Shown in pieces: positions 44,414 through 55,998 of a DNA stretch of 64,000 nt; within the stretch, counting starts at the first letter, position 1; every line of letters begins with the position of its first letter. The stretch comes from Deefgea chitinilytica. Its GTDB lineage: Bacteria > Pseudomonadota > Gammaproteobacteria > Burkholderiales > Chitinibacteraceae. Both the position numbers and the translations under genes were made by a program. The notes below the pieces were generated by a model. That model searched no databases. It saw nothing but the letters and a program-made list of their open reading frames with translations, and was not told the origin of the DNA. Where the stretch lies: the NCBI RefSeq assembly GCF_016881405.1, contig NZ_WOFE01000001.1:1116001-1180000 (forward strand), written 5' to 3'.

Positions 44414-45247
44414 ATGAAATTGAAACAAAGCAGTGTGCTACCCGGCTTTAATTTATCGCTCGGGTATAGCGTACTGTACTTATCACTGATTGTATTGCTA
44501 CCTTTAGCAGCGCTGTTTACCAAAACCATGGGGCTGGATTGGGCTACTTTTTGGTCGATTGTGACTGAGCCCCGCGTGATGGCCTCCTACCGGGTTACGT
44601 TTGGCGCGTCGCTCATCGCAGCCATCGTCAACCTATTTGTTGGCTTGCTGATTGCATGGGTGTTGGTGCGCTACCACTTTGCTGGCAAACGCTTTATTGA
44701 TGCCTTGGTAGATCTTCCTTTTGCTCTACCCACTGCGGTGGCGGGTATTGCACTCGCCACCTTATATGCACCGAATGGGGTGCTGGGTGAACCATTAGAG
44801 AGAATCGGTATCAAGGCGGCCTTTACCCCGCTGGGGATTGTGTTGGCGCTGACCTTTATTACGCTGCCGTTTGTTGTCCGTACCGTGCAGCCGGTACTCG
44901 AAGACTTAGAAAAAGAACTCGAAGAAGCTGCATCGAGTTTAGGGGCAACGCGTTGGCAAGTGTTTACTAAAGTCATCTTCCCTACGATTTTTCCGGCATT
45001 ACTAACCGGCTTTACCTTGGCGTTTGCCCGCGCGATTGGCGAATTTGGCTCGGTGATTTTTATAGCTGGCAATATGCCATTCAAATCTGAAATCACTCCG
45101 CTGATGATTATTTCTAAGCTCGAGCAATACGATTACATGGGCGCCACAGCGATTGCCGTCGTGATGTTGGTCGTGTCATTTGGCTTGTTGCTATTGATTA
45201 ATGGTCTGCAATGGTGGATGGCGAAACGCCTAGGGAGAACAAAATAA
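44414..45247 (+). CDS. cysT: Sulfate/thiosulfate ABC transporter permease CysT
   Basis: The protein has 277 residues and about six membrane segments. The binding-protein-dependent permease motif [30 protein letters not shown] (EAA loop) contacts Cys[18 protein letters not shown] is typical of CysT (CysU). With CysW it forms the channel. The next gene overlaps by one base (TAATG). Confidence 0.96.
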   Translation: MKLKQSSVLPGFNLSLGYSVLYLSLIVLLPLAALFTKTMGLDWATFWSIVTEPRVMASYRVTFGASLIAAIVNLFVGLLIAWVLVRYHFAGKRFIDALVDLPFALPTAVAGIALATLYAPNGVLGEPLERIGIKAAFTPLGIVLALTFITLPFVVRTVQPVLEDLEKELEEAASSLGATRWQVFTKVIFPTIFPALLTGFTLAFARAIGEFGSVIFIAGNMPFKSEITPLMIISKLEQYDYMGATAIAVVMLVVSFGLLLLINGLQWWMAKRLGRTK

Positions 45248-46116
45248 TGGCCACTACCGCACAACAACGCATCGTGACGACAGAAGCGCCATGGATACGC
45301 TACAGCCTCATTTCGCTGGCATTGCTACTGATTGGCGTATTACTGATTATTCCGTTGCTATCGGTGTTTTATGAAGCACTGCGCCAAGGCTGGGGGCTAT
45401 ATCAAGCCTCGCTCACTGAAAGCGATGCGCTATCTGCGATCAAACTCACTTTATTGGTCGCCGCGATTTCTTTGCCGCTCAATCTCGTGTTTGGTGTCGC
45501 CGCCGCTTGGGCGATTGCCAAGTTTAATTTCCGAGGAAAAAGCATTTTAATCACGCTGATTGATTTGCCCTTTGCCGTTTCACCGGTAGTCGCGGGTCTG
45601 GTCTTTGTACTGCTCTTCGGCGCGCACGGTTGGTGGGGTAGCTGGTTGGCAGAGCACGATATCAAAATCATTTTTGCGGTACCTGGCATTGTGTTGGCGA
45701 CGGTGTTTGTCACCTTCCCTTTTGTGGCGCGTGAACTCATTCCCTTAATGGAAGCGCAAGGCACCGATGAAGAACAAGCCGCACTCGTGCTGGGTGCCAG
45801 CGGCTGGCAAACCTTTTGGCATGTGACTTTGCCCAATATTAAGTGGGGTTTGCTCTATGGCGTGATTTTGTCCAATGCGCGGGCGATGGGTGAATTTGGT
45901 GCGGTCTCCGTCGTTTCCGGCCACATCCGCGGCATGACCAATACGATCCCGCTGCATGTAGAAATTTTGTACAACGAATACAACTTTGTCGGCGCTTTTG
46001 CCGTCGCCTCGATTCTGGCCTTGCTGGCGCTACTGACCTTAGCGCTCAAAAGCTACATCGAATGGCGTACTGAACAGCAAGCTATTGCAGACAAAAAACA
46101 GGCTAATGAGGAATAA
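45247..46116 (+). CDS. cysW: Sulfate/thiosulfate ABC transporter permease CysW
   Basis: The protein has 289 residues and six predicted membrane segments. The EAA loop reads [31 protein letters not shown], and [21 protein letters not shown] and [29 protein letters not shown] are CysW signatures. ATG at 45247 overlaps the cysT stop codon; a longer in-frame start at 45211 lies inside cysT and is not used. cysA follows three bases after the stop codon. Confidence 0.96.
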   Translation: MATTAQQRIVTTEAPWIRYSLISLALLLIGVLLIIPLLSVFYEALRQGWGLYQASLTESDALSAIKLTLLVAAISLPLNLVFGVAAAWAIAKFNFRGKSILITLIDLPFAVSPVVAGLVFVLLFGAHGWWGSWLAEHDIKIIFAVPGIVLATVFVTFPFVARELIPLMEAQGTDEEQAALVLGASGWQTFWHVTLPNIKWGLLYGVILSNARAMGEFGAVSVVSGHIRGMTNTIPLHVEILYNEYNFVGAFAVASILALLALLTLALKSYIEWRTEQQAIADKKQANEE

Positions 46117-46119
46117 AGC

Positions 46120-47172
46120 ATGAGTATCGAAATTCGCAATATCGTCAAAACATTTGGCGAGTTTAAAGCACTGAATGATTTAAGCTTGAATGTGGAGTCG
46201 GGTGAATTAATTGCATTGCTTGGCCCATCGGGTTGCGGAAAAACGTCTTTGCTACGCGTCATTGCCGGCTTGGAAACACCTGATTCAGGGCAAATTTTAT
46301 TTCACGGTGAAGATACTACCGATACGCATGTGCGTGAACGCCAAGTGGGCTTTGTGTTTCAGCACTATGCCCTATTCCGCCACATGACGGTGTTTGAGAA
46401 CGTCGCCTTTGGTTTGCGCGTACGCCCGAAATCAACACGGCCAAGTGATGCTGAAATCAAACGCAAAGTGCATGATTTATTGCAACTGGTACAACTGGAT
46501 TGGTTGGCTGATCGCTATCCAGCGCAACTCTCTGGTGGCCAACGCCAGCGGATTGCACTGGCCCGTGCGCTCGCGGTTGAACCTAAAGTCTTACTGCTGG
46601 ATGAGCCATTTGGTGCGCTCGACACCAAGGTGCGCAAAGAGCTGCGCCGCTGGTTGCGCCGCTTGCATGATGAAATTCATGTGACCTCCGTTTTTGTAAC
46701 CCATGATCAAGAAGAAGCACTCGAAGTCGCTGATCGTGTGGTGGTGATGAATTCCGGTCAAATCGAGCAAATCGGTACACCGACCGAAGTCTACGACACC
46801 CCTGCAACGCCCTTTGTGTATCAATTCTTGGGCGATGTGAATTTATTCCATTCACGGGTTCACGATAGCTGGGCCAAAATCGGCAGCGGGAAATTTGCGA
46901 GTCCACAAGACGAAGCGGCTGTCGTTTATGTGCGCCCCCATGAAATCGACCTCAGTCGTATTGCGGTCGCTGGGGCAGTGAGCGGCACGATCACCCACAT
47001 TCGACTGTTGGGCGCTACGGTGCGCTTGGAAGTCGAAGTTGAAACAGGTGCAACAGCGCATGATGTGGTTGAAGTTGAGCTAACGCGCGAACGCCAACTT
47101 GAAGGCGGCTGGCAAGTTGCTGAAACGGTATATCTGGTTCCTCGCGAAACAACGACCCGCCTCGCAGCCTAA
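46120..47172 (+). CDS. cysA: Sulfate/thiosulfate import ATPase CysA
   Basis: The protein has 350 residues. Walker A is [13 protein letters not shown]-loop [14 protein letters not shown], signature [15 protein letters not shown], and Walker [12 protein letters not shown]. The C-terminal TOBE-like regulatory region includes [13 protein letters not shown] and [14 protein letters not shown]. It powers CysTW. It completes the sbp-cysT-cysW-cysA unit, which is followed by a terminator. Confidence 0.97.
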   Translation: MSIEIRNIVKTFGEFKALNDLSLNVESGELIALLGPSGCGKTSLLRVIAGLETPDSGQILFHGEDTTDTHVRERQVGFVFQHYALFRHMTVFENVAFGLRVRPKSTRPSDAEIKRKVHDLLQLVQLDWLADRYPAQLSGGQRQRIALARALAVEPKVLLLDEPFGALDTKVRKELRRWLRRLHDEIHVTSVFVTHDQEEALEVADRVVVMNSGQIEQIGTPTEVYDTPATPFVYQFLGDVNLFHSRVHDSWAKIGSGKFASPQDEAAVVYVRPHEIDLSRIAVAGAVSGTITHIRLLGATVRLEVEVETGATAHDVVEVELTRERQLEGGWQVAETVYLVPRETTTRLAA

Positions 47173-47182
47173 GTTATCCAAC

Positions 47183-47220
47183 AAATGCCGTTCACTGCGA
47201 TGTAGTGCTCGGCATTTTTA
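47183..47220 (+). terminator. Intrinsic terminator after cysA
   Basis: AAATGCCG (47183-47190) pairs with CGGCATTT (47210-47217), enclosing a second short stem (CACT/AGTG), and is followed by a T run. It lies 11 bp after the cysA stop codon. Confidence 0.85.
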
Positions 47221-47350
47221 CTGCACGCTGATTTTCAATAAACGAGTTTGACTGACATCCACAGAGGCCAAGCGAAAGCGCATCAAACAACCGATCAGTT
47301 TGACAGTAATTTACAACTACAGCTCAGTTGAAAAATAAAATCTGAATAGC

Positions 47351-47378
47351 AAAAAGCCCTGAATAATCAGGGCTTTTT
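47351..47378. terminator. Bidirectional terminator flanking tRNA-Thr
   Basis: AAAAAGCCCTGA and TCAGGGCTTTTT form a symmetric stem with a tiny loop. It lies 11 bp past the tRNA 3' end on the minus strand, so it is the natural tRNA terminator, and it can also stop readthrough from cysA. Confidence 0.88.
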
Positions 47379-47388
47379 GCATAATAAG

Positions 47389-47464
47389 TGGTGCCGACGG
47401 CAGGAATCGAACTCGCGACCCCCTGATTACAAGTCAGGTGCTCTACCAACTGAGCTACATCGGC
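47389..47464 (-). tRNA. tRNA-Thr (anticodon TGT)
   Basis: Read on the minus strand, the 76-nt gene begins GCCGATGTAGCTCAGTTGG. The acceptor stem is GCCGATG paired with CGTCGGC (one T-G pair). The D arm, the anticodon stem CTGA/TCAG with loop CTTGTAA (anticodon TGT, reading ACA), the T arm with GTTCGATTC, and an encoded CCA at 47389-47391 are all present. No attachment-site duplication or integrase is seen beside it. Confidence 0.97.
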
Positions 47465-47627
47465 AACAGGCGTGCATAATACCTAGCGTTTCTGCGGCTT
47501 GCAAGCGTTTTTTGTAAAAATCTTATCATTTTTATTGAAGAACTAAGTTGAGCATTGATTACAAAGAAATTTATTTTCTAGCTTCGACTCAACTGAGCAG
47601 TCTTGCGTAAACCGCACATACAGAACT

Positions 47628-49085
47628 TTAAATCAGACCTGCTGTGGCAGTTTTTTGCCAATCGATTGCGGCATCCAGCGCATCGCTTAGACGATCTATT
47701 TCGCGATTCAGTATTACATCTGCATCTGGCAAGCTTGCACTAGCCCCTTGCCAACCCGCCCATTGCATAAAATGCGCCAAAGCTTCGGGCTGATCAAACA
47801 AGCCGTGCAGATAGGTACCGATAATTTGCCCATCAGGCGACACTACCCCGTCGCAACGGCCATCATCCAATTGCAGTAAGGGCGCAAATTCGGCGCTATG
47901 AATTTCGCTTTGCCCCAAATGAATTTCATACCCTGCCACTGGCGCACCACCACTAACAAAATGCCCGACTACATTACGCAACTGTTTTTCTGGCTCCAAA
48001 TTCGTCACCATAGGTATATATGCCAAACCTTTGCTCGATAATTGCTGCGACTCAATACCCTGATTATCTATAATTTCTTCGCCCAGCATTTGATAACCAC
48101 CACAAACGCCGAGTAACTTACCACCGTAGCGCAAATGCTGCGCAATCTGCACATCCCATCCCTGCTGACGTAACCACGCCAAATCGCCTTGGGTGTTTTT
48201 AGTACCGGGCAGAATTAATAAATCACATTTGGGCAATGGCTGATGCGGATTAGCAAACTGGCAATTCACACCCGCAATCCGGCGCAGCGGGTCAAAATCA
48301 GTGTGATTCGAAATATGCGGTAGCGTGGCAATCACAATGGTAAAGTCGCCTTCCTTACCACTGGCATTGCGCGGCACCGCATCCTCGGCGGCAATATCCA
48401 AGCCATGCAAATATGGCACAACGGCCAGTACGGGTTTGCCGGTTTTCGCCTCTAGCCAATCGCAGCCCGGCTGCAACAATGCAATATCGCCGCGAAAGCG
48501 ATTAATAATGAAGCCCTTAATTCGCGCCTGCTCTGACTCGCTCAAACAAGCCAGTGTGCCAACGAAATGCGCAAACACGCCGCCACGATCAATATCGGCG
48601 ACCAACCACACTGGGCAATCGGCCTCTTCAGCAAAACCCATATTGGCGATATCGCCAGCGCGTAGATTGACTTCAGCGGGACTGCCCGCCCCTTCTACCA
48701 ATACCCATTCGTACTGGCTTGCTAAGCGCTGCCATGACTCAAACACCGCAGCTCGGGCGGTTTTTTTATATGCGTGATAATCAACCGCATCGAGATTACC
48801 GATCGATTTACCTTGAATAATCACCTGTGCGCGGCAATCACTCGATGGTTTGAGCAAGACTGGATTCATATCCGTGTGCGGTGCAAGCCCACATGCAAAG
48901 GCTTGGACCGCTTGCGCGCGACCGATTTCGCCACCGTCCGCCGTCACCGCCGAATTGAGTGCCATGTTTTGCGGTTTAAATGGCGCAACCGAAATGCCAC
49001 GTCGATAGAGCAAGCGACACAAAGCGGCCGTCAACGTCGATTTACCCGCATCTGACGTGCAGCCTTGAATCATTAAGGTGGGCAT
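47628..49085 (-). CDS. cobQ: Cobyric acid synthase
   Basis: The 485-residue protein starts [30 protein letters not shown], an N-terminal ATP-binding domain typical of CobQ (CTSDAGKS). [23 protein letters not shown] follows, and the glutamine amidotransferase domain carries the nucleophile Cys in [13 protein letters not shown] and the His in [12 protein letters not shown]. It amidates four side chains of adenosyl-cobyrinate diamide in cobalamin synthesis. ATG at 49085 is used; an upstream frame of 12 residues lacks support. No other cob gene is adjacent and no cobalamin riboswitch fits in the 86-bp upstream gap. Confidence 0.95.
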   Translation of the reverse strand: MPTLMIQGCTSDAGKSTLTAALCRLLYRRGISVAPFKPQNMALNSAVTADGGEIGRAQAVQAFACGLAPHTDMNPVLLKPSSDCRAQVIIQGKSIGNLDAVDYHAYKKTARAAVFESWQRLASQYEWVLVEGAGSPAEVNLRAGDIANMGFAEEADCPVWLVADIDRGGVFAHFVGTLACLSESEQARIKGFIINRFRGDIALLQPGCDWLEAKTGKPVLAVVPYLHGLDIAAEDAVPRNASGKEGDFTIVIATLPHISNHTDFDPLRRIAGVNCQFANPHQPLPKCDLLILPGTKNTQGDLAWLRQQGWDVQIAQHLRYGGKLLGVCGGYQMLGEEIIDNQGIESQQLSSKGLAYIPMVTNLEPEKQLRNVVGHFVSGGAPVAGYEIHLGQSEIHSAEFAPLLQLDDGRCDGVVSPDGQIIGTYLHGLFDQPEALAHFMQWAGWQGASASLPDADVILNREIDRLSDALDAAIDWQKTATAGLI

Positions 49086-49120
49086 AGGGAGTCTTAAACA
49101 AAAAAAAGAATAACAAAGCA

Positions 49121-49173
49121 AAGGGTATTCTCATAAAAACCAATAAATACATTGGTTAAACGACAATACCCTT
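49121..49173 (-). terminator. Nested hairpin between the diguanylate cyclase gene and cobQ
   Basis: The outer arms AAGGGTATT (49121-49129) and AATACCCTT (49165-49173) enclose inner arms AACCAAT (49138-49144) and ATTGGTT (49151-49157). Read on the minus strand, the inner stem is followed by TTTTAT, a plausible intrinsic terminator for the upstream gene, whose stop codon overlaps the outer arm. Confidence 0.65.
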
Positions 49174-50740
49174 AAGCACACTCAATTCGATTGCGACCAG
49201 CTCGCTTCGCACGATACAAAGCCTGATCCGCGGCTTCAATCAATTGATCGCTCGTCTCAATCGCTGGATAAGCTGCTATTCCGCATGAAAATGATAATTG
49301 AAAATGACCGCTTCCATACGGATGACGGATGGCGGCAAAGTCTTGGCGAATTTTTTCCAAAATAGCGTGTCCCGCAGCTAGGCTAGCACCGGGCAAAGCT
49401 AAAATAAATTCTTCACCACCGTAGCGCCCCAGAATATCGCCCTGCCGCACACGCTGCTTAAGCAGCCAAGCCAAGCTGCGAATAATTTGGTCGCCAATTG
49501 GATGACCATAACTATCATTCACCTGCTTAAAATGATCCAAATCAAGCATCGCGACGCAGAGCGGACGTTGCTGCGTTCGACATTGCTCCAGCATTAAATC
49601 CAAGTGTGATTTGCTGGTTGTGTGATTGAGCAATCCGGTCAAGCTATCGTGATACATCGAACGCCGCAAGGTGCGATAACGCTCAATTTTGCTATTCACG
49701 ATGGCATTTAAAATCACCGGATTAAATGGCTTAGTCAAAAAGTGATCGCCACCTAAACGCAAGGCCTCCACCTGTAAACCCAAGTCCGTTTCACCGGATA
49801 AATACACAATCGGAATCGATAAAAACTCTGGATGCTGGCGAATAATGCGAGCCGCTTCAACGCCAGTACAATCGGGCATATACATATCCAGCAGCAGTAA
49901 ATCAGGCTGAAATTCATGCATGCGCTCGATCACTAATCGGGGATCGCTAATCGCTTGGGTCTGTATCCCTTGCTCGACCAAAGCGCGGCGAATCATCGCA
50001 TGTGCAGTCAGCGAATCATCGACAATCAACACCCGATACGGCTCTTCGTTTTGACTACTTTGCAACTCCAGAATATGCGCCACCATCGCGGGCAAGCTCA
50101 TATCTTGTACAAAACAATGATCACAGCCTAATTGCAATGCTTGGTGCAACAAAGTAAATTCGGAACTCAATCCTAAGGCAATCATTTGGCTGGCTGGATT
50201 CGCTGCGCGCAATGCTTTCACCCGCGCAGGCCAATCGTGGCTAAACTTTAAGTCCAGTAACAATAAGGACTGAGACTGCTGCAACGCAGCATCCCAAGCA
50301 AGAACTGCGATCGATAAACCAAAATAACCGAGCTGCGCAATCAGATTCTGCCATTGCTCTGGCTGATCAGACAGCAAAATAATCGATGGTCTTTTCGCTT
50401 CATAACTACTGGCATCGGCGTGCTGGCGACGTTCTGGCTGAATTGGTTGCACATCAACTTGCAGCAATTGTGACAAGTTATCAATCTGCGCGGCCAAGCG
50501 TGCCTGAACTTCGGCTGAGAGAGGATGGCAATCTGGTGTATTAAATAGAGCCAAGGCATCTTGCTCTAAATCGTAACTCATCCGTGCCAAACCCAAGCTC
50601 ACACCAGAGCGCAACAGCTCTGCTAAAGTATTGACCCCCAAGGCAAATTCGACGAAATGCTCTTCATTAGGAACCTGGCGATAAGCATCCCATGCCGCGA
50701 GCAAAGCCATTAATTTCGTACGAATAGTCAAAGCAGCCAT
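49172..50740 (-). CDS. PleD-like response regulator with GGDEF (diguanylate cyclase) output
   Basis: The protein has about 522 residues. An N-terminal helical region is followed by a degenerate receiver-like segment (SIILLSDQPEQWQNLIAQLGYFG), then a complete receiver (VLIVDDSLTAHAMIRRALVEQG, Asp in LLLLDMYMPDCTG, Lys in FLTKPFNP). A full GGDEF domain follows: DSLTGLLNHTTSKSHLD, MLDLDHFKQVNDSYGHPIGDQI, and GRYGGEEFILALPG. An RxxD inhibitory site (RQGD) stands five residues ahead of GGEEF. It should make c-di-GMP when phosphorylated, with product inhibition. Start is uncertain: ATG 50740 or ATG 50776; neither has a strong ribosome site. Confidence 0.9.
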   Translation of the reverse strand: MAALTIRTKLMALLAAWDAYRQVPNEEHFVEFALGVNTLAELLRSGVSLGLARMSYDLEQDALALFNTPDCHPLSAEVQARLAAQIDNLSQLLQVDVQPIQPERRQHADASSYEAKRPSIILLSDQPEQWQNLIAQLGYFGLSIAVLAWDAALQQSQSLLLLDLKFSHDWPARVKALRAANPASQMIALGLSSEFTLLHQALQLGCDHCFVQDMSLPAMVAHILELQSSQNEEPYRVLIVDDSLTAHAMIRRALVEQGIQTQAISDPRLVIERMHEFQPDLLLLDMYMPDCTGVEAARIIRQHPEFLSIPIVYLSGETDLGLQVEALRLGGDHFLTKPFNPVILNAIVNSKIERYRTLRRSMYHDSLTGLLNHTTSKSHLDLMLEQCRTQQRPLCVAMLDLDHFKQVNDSYGHPIGDQIIRSLAWLLKQRVRQGDILGRYGGEEFILALPGASLAAGHAILEKIRQDFAAIRHPYGSGHFQLSFSCGIAAYPAIETSDQLIEAADQALYRAKRAGRNRIECA

Positions 50741-50943
50741 TGATTTACTGTCAAGAGACCCAAAGAAAGGCGACATTCTACGCCATTTCTGCGCTCCTCT
50801 GCGGCAATCCAATTGCCATAAGGTCACAAAATTAACTACAGGGTCTAAAGCGACCAAACTGAGACCGAATTATTTAACGCCAATTTGGGGACATCTTCGA
50901 CAAATTCGAATATAGTTCATTTCACCGCGCGCAGATTTGGGCG

Positions 50944-50976
50944 TAAAAAAACCGCTGCAGCGCAGCGGTTTTTTAT
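50944..50976. terminator. Terminator at the 3' end of purA
   Basis: AAAAAACCGCTGC and GCAGCGGTTTTTTA form a GC-rich stem flanked by A and T runs at 50944-50976. It ends the minus-strand purA transcript and could act in both directions. Confidence 0.88.
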
Positions 50977-50989
50977 TACAAACCAACAA

Positions 50990-52474
<1,485 letters not shown>

Positions 52475-52500
52475 CTACGTATCAGACAAGATCTGCCAAG

Positions 52501-53646
52501 CTATTGCAATGGCACAACTTGCCATTGCCCACTGATCAACTGCAATGAGCGATTGATATGCACCTCGGTAACGTCTACACCGAGATCCACAATCACAGTC
52601 TGACCTGAGGCGCGCAAAGCACTAATCGCGCTAAGTAGCGCAGCATCGTCGCCTTGCGGAGCCAAAATAGCCGCACGATGCGCAGGGAACGGAATTGCTG
52701 TCAGAGAGCGTAAATCCAAACTAAAGCCAGTTGCTGGGCGTGAACGGCCGAATTTTTCGCCGACGCGATCATAACGACCACCACGCGCAACAGCACTGAC
52801 AAAACCCGTGGCATACGCATTAAACACCAAGCCTGTGTGATAATAACTACCAGGCAATTCAGCCAAATCAAAGCGCATTTGAATACCGCGCGTAATTAAA
52901 GCTGCAGACAATTTATTCAACACATCAAGCGCTTCAGAAACAGCAGGCAAGGCAGGCAATTTAGTACGGGCGCGATCAAGCACTTCTGCGCCGCCATAGC
53001 AGAGCGGCAAAGCTAAAAAGCCATCGCGCAATGAATCAGGCAGGCTTTGCGTCAATTGCTGAAGTACGGCCAAATCTTTTTGCTGTAGCGCATTAAACGC
53101 AAGCTGGCGAATTTCACTTTGCCATTGCGCCGCATCAGCCATGGCATTGAACAAACCAATGTGACCAATTTCCAAACGTACATCTTTTACGCCAGCTAGC
53201 TCCAAGCTTGCCAACATCAACTCAATCGCTTCAACATCAGCACCAATATCCGCGCAGCCATAAATTTCTGCACCGATTTGGCGAGGTTGCCGATTTGCCA
53301 ATAAACCATCAGGGCGCGTTGTCACTACCGAACCGGCATAACTCAAGCGAGTCACGCCTTGGCGATTTAAAATATGTGCATCAATACGAGCCACTTGCGG
53401 CGTAATGTCAGCACGCAAACCCATTTGTCGGCCAGTTAACTCATCAACCAATTTAAAGGTTTTTAAGTCCAAAGCACTGTCATCTTGGGTGAGTAGCGAT
53501 TCAACATACTCAACCAGTGGGGGCTCAACTTGCTCGTAGCCATAACGCTCATACAAATCAAGCATCGCACGACGCATAGTTTCAAGTTGACGCGACTCCA
53601 GCGGGAGTACATCAGAAATATATTCAGGTAGGATCCAGTTGCGCAT
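52501..53646 (-). CDS. hisZ: ATP phosphoribosyltransferase regulatory subunit HisZ
   Basis: The 381-residue protein is related to histidyl-tRNA synthetase (LPEYISDVLPLESRQLETMRRAMLDLYERYGYEQVEPPLVEYVESLL; LRADITPQVARI; GGRYDRVGEKFGR) but lacks the anticodon-binding domain and the catalytic residues of HisS, the HisZ pattern. It partners the short HisG enzyme in histidine synthesis. hisG is not in the window. The true HisS is at 60747. Confidence 0.95.
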   Translation of the reverse strand: MRNWILPEYISDVLPLESRQLETMRRAMLDLYERYGYEQVEPPLVEYVESLLTQDDSALDLKTFKLVDELTGRQMGLRADITPQVARIDAHILNRQGVTRLSYAGSVVTTRPDGLLANRQPRQIGAEIYGCADIGADVEAIELMLASLELAGVKDVRLEIGHIGLFNAMADAAQWQSEIRQLAFNALQQKDLAVLQQLTQSLPDSLRDGFLALPLCYGGAEVLDRARTKLPALPAVSEALDVLNKLSAALITRGIQMRFDLAELPGSYYHTGLVFNAYATGFVSAVARGGRYDRVGEKFGRSRPATGFSLDLRSLTAIPFPAHRAAILAPQGDDAALLSAISALRASGQTVIVDLGVDVTEVHINRSLQLISGQWQVVPLQ

Positions 53647-53721
53647 AGTCCAGACAAATCAAATGCCCGCCCATGGGTATACCCACGGTGCGGGCGTAAA
53701 ACAATAGATTGATGGCAATAC

Positions 53722-53904
53722 CTACACCACCAACGAAATAAACAATCCAGCCATTAGCGAACAAAATCCGAAAATCCGAATTTGACGATCCGTCATACTG
53801 GCAATTTTCAACAAGGTTGCACGCCAAACAGCAGGTAAGGCAAAGGGCATAATACCTTCCAAAATCAGCATCAGTCCGATGCCCAACAAAACAACATCAG
53901 TCAC
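53722..53904 (-). CDS. DUF2065 family membrane protein
   Basis: The 60-residue protein (MTDVVLLGIGLMLILEGIMPFALP) has two hydrophobic segments: residues 4-25 and 41-60. The order hflC - DUF2065 - hisZ - purA is highly conserved in betaproteobacteria. Its function is unknown. The ATG lies 10 bp after the hflC stop codon. Confidence 0.9.
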   Translation of the reverse strand: MTDVVLLGIGLMLILEGIMPFALPAVWRATLLKIASMTDRQIRIFGFCSLMAGLFISLVV

Positions 53905-53914
53905 TAATCAGGCC

Positions 53915-54793
53915 TTACTTTGCTGCGCCAGCGCGTGGGTTCTTCATATATTTGAAAAAATCAGCGCTCGGATCAACCACCATCAGATCGCTCTTCTTGG
54001 CGAAACTTTGTTTGTAAGCATCTAAACTCTTATAGAAAGAGTAGAACTCTGGATTTTTACCAAAAGCTTCCGAGTAAATCGCGGCCGCTTTGGCATCGCC
54101 CTCACCTTTGAGCTGTTGCGCTTTATTATACGCGTCTGCCATCATTACGACACGTTGTCTGTCAGCATCCGCCTTGATTTTTTCACCTTCAGCACTACCT
54201 TCAGCGCGCAATTGATTGGCAACTGCTTTACGTTCTGATTGCATCCGCTCATACACAGACACCAAAGTACTATCCTCTAACTCCACGCGCTTGATGCGAA
54301 CGTCAATAACGCGAATACCAATCCGTGCCGCATCTTCATCCGCCACCTTACGAACATGCTCCATCACTTCATTTCGTTTTCCGTAAATGATGTCTTGCAC
54401 AGTACGCTTACCGAACTCGTCACGCAGCATATTATTCACTGTATTACGCAAACGCACGACTGCCTTACCTTGATCAACACCAACGGCTTTATAAAAGCGC
54501 TCAACATCAACAATCTGATACTTGATGAAGCTATTGGCTTTAACATTCATTTTCTCAATGGTTTGGATTCGAGCAGGAGAATCCTCATCAATCGTTAAAA
54601 TGCGCTTATCAAAAAAGCGTACATCTTGCAGCATTGGAATTTTGAAGTACAACCCCGGATCTTTGATCACTCGTTTAGCTTCTGAAAATTGGAACACAAC
54701 AGCATACTGACGCTGATCGACAGTAAACATCGACATCGACAATACAAACAAAATCACCAATAACACTGAAAGTACAGGAAGAATTCGATTCAT
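53915..54793 (-). CDS. hflC: HflC, modulator of FtsH protease
   Basis: The 292-residue protein has an N-terminal membrane anchor (ILPVLSVLLVILFVLSMSMFTV) and the SPFH domain (VDQRQYAVVFQFSEAKRVIKDPGLYFKIPML; RIGIRVIDVRIKRVELED), then a coiled coil with Ala/Glu/Lys-rich repeats (GSAEGEKIKADADRQ). With HflK it forms the periplasmic cage around FtsH that controls access of membrane proteins. It starts 11 bp after the hflK stop codon. Confidence 0.97.
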   Translation of the reverse strand: MNRILPVLSVLLVILFVLSMSMFTVDQRQYAVVFQFSEAKRVIKDPGLYFKIPMLQDVRFFDKRILTIDEDSPARIQTIEKMNVKANSFIKYQIVDVERFYKAVGVDQGKAVVRLRNTVNNMLRDEFGKRTVQDIIYGKRNEVMEHVRKVADEDAARIGIRVIDVRIKRVELEDSTLVSVYERMQSERKAVANQLRAEGSAEGEKIKADADRQRVVMMADAYNKAQQLKGEGDAKAAAIYSEAFGKNPEFYSFYKSLDAYKQSFAKKSDLMVVDPSADFFKYMKNPRAGAAK

Positions 54794-54804
54794 TATATTC
54801 TCCC

Positions 54805-55998
54805 TTATCGACCGTCACGTTCACCGCGCAAAGCGCGATTCACAGGATTATCATTGATTGCGGCAACTGGAGAGGCCACCGCCACAGCTGGTTTTTGCGT
54901 TGAATCAGCACCCTGGGCAGGCGCAACACCATTCATTTGCATTAATTTATCCAATGGAAGGTAAAGTAAACTGCCACCAGCTTTTTGATCAACTAGCACT
55001 TTAGTGGTGTTTTGAAATACGGTTTGCATCGCATCCAAATACATCCGGTCACGAGTTACTTGCGGTGCTTTTGCATATTCAACCGCAATTTGCTTAAAGC
55101 GCGATGCATCACCTTCAGCTGTTGCAACTACTTGCTGGCGATAACCCTCTGCTTCTTCATTGAGTCGAGCAGCCATACCCGTGGTGCGAGGAATAATGTC
55201 GTTGGCGTAGGCTCGGCCTTCGTTAATCAAACGTGCTTTATCTTGTCGCGCTTTGACTGCGTCAGAAAAAGCGGCCTGAACTTGTTCTGGCGGCTGCATA
55301 TCCGAGATATTTACCCGAGAGATCACAATCCCTAAGCCATAACGGTTGAGCAAATTCTGCATAATCTCGCGACTATCTTCAGAAATAACTCCACGACCTT
55401 CATTCAACACATAGTCAACATTATTCTTGCCTACTACTTCACGGATCGCTGTTTCTGCGGCTTGTTGCACCATATCTTTTGCATCTGCATCAGCAAAACG
55501 ATTATTAAACAAAAAATCCTTTGCTGAATTTAATGTGTATTGAATTTCAAGCTGAACTTGGATGATATTTTGATCACCAGTCAACATCAAAGACTCAGCG
55601 TTGGTAGAACCTGCTTCGGCGCGGACACCTACGTCGAGACTGCGAATCTCCGTCATATTGACAATTTCGCGTGACTCAATCGGATACGGCAAATGCCAAT
55701 GCAGACCAGAGTCTTCAACCGTTTGCATATAACGACCAAAACGCGTAATCACTGCGTCTTCACGCTCATCAACAATGTAAAAACCTGACGCGAGCCACAA
55801 TACCGCTAACGTAGTTAAAACAATCACTAAACCGGTCGCGCCACCAGAAGAGTCTGCACTCGATGGATTGCCCTGAGGGATTTTATTTCCTAACAAGCTA
55901 TTGATTTTCTTGATGACATTGCGAAAAATCTCATCCAAATTTGGTGGACCGCTATTTTTGTTCCGACCACCACCCCATTGCGGATCATTTTGACTCAT
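54805..55998 (-). CDS. hflK: HflK, modulator of FtsH protease
   Basis: The 397-residue protein has a polar N-terminus (MSQNDPQWGGGRNKNSGPPNLDE), a membrane segment (GLVIVLTTLAVLWLASGFYIV), the SPFH domain (DEREDAVITRFGRYMQTVEDSGLHWHLPYPI) and a helical C-terminus (ARLNEEAEGYRQQVVATAEGDASRF). It pairs with HflC. Its ATG overlaps the hflX stop codon by four bases (ATGA). Confidence 0.97.
   Translation of the reverse strand: MSQNDPQWGGGRNKNSGPPNLDEIFRNVIKKINSLLGNKIPQGNPSSADSSGGATGLVIVLTTLAVLWLASGFYIVDEREDAVITRFGRYMQTVEDSGLHWHLPYPIESREIVNMTEIRSLDVGVRAEAGSTNAESLMLTGDQNIIQVQLEIQYTLNSAKDFLFNNRFADADAKDMVQQAAETAIREVVGKNNVDYVLNEGRGVISEDSREIMQNLLNRYGLGIVISRVNISDMQPPEQVQAAFSDAVKARQDKARLINEGRAYANDIIPRTTGMAARLNEEAEGYRQQVVATAEGDASRFKQIAVEYAKAPQVTRDRMYLDAMQTVFQNTTKVLVDQKAGGSLLYLPLDKLMQMNGVAPAQGADSTQKPAVAVASPVAAINDNPVNRALRGERDGR

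Noticed and set aside
47389-47464. tRNA-Thr as an integration site of a mobile element
   Set aside because: There is no integrase, no direct repeat of the tRNA 3' end and no change in gene content on either side.
49086-49171. Cobalamin riboswitch before cobQ
   Set aside because: The gap is 86 bp and contains a terminator-like hairpin; the conserved B12 box is not seen.
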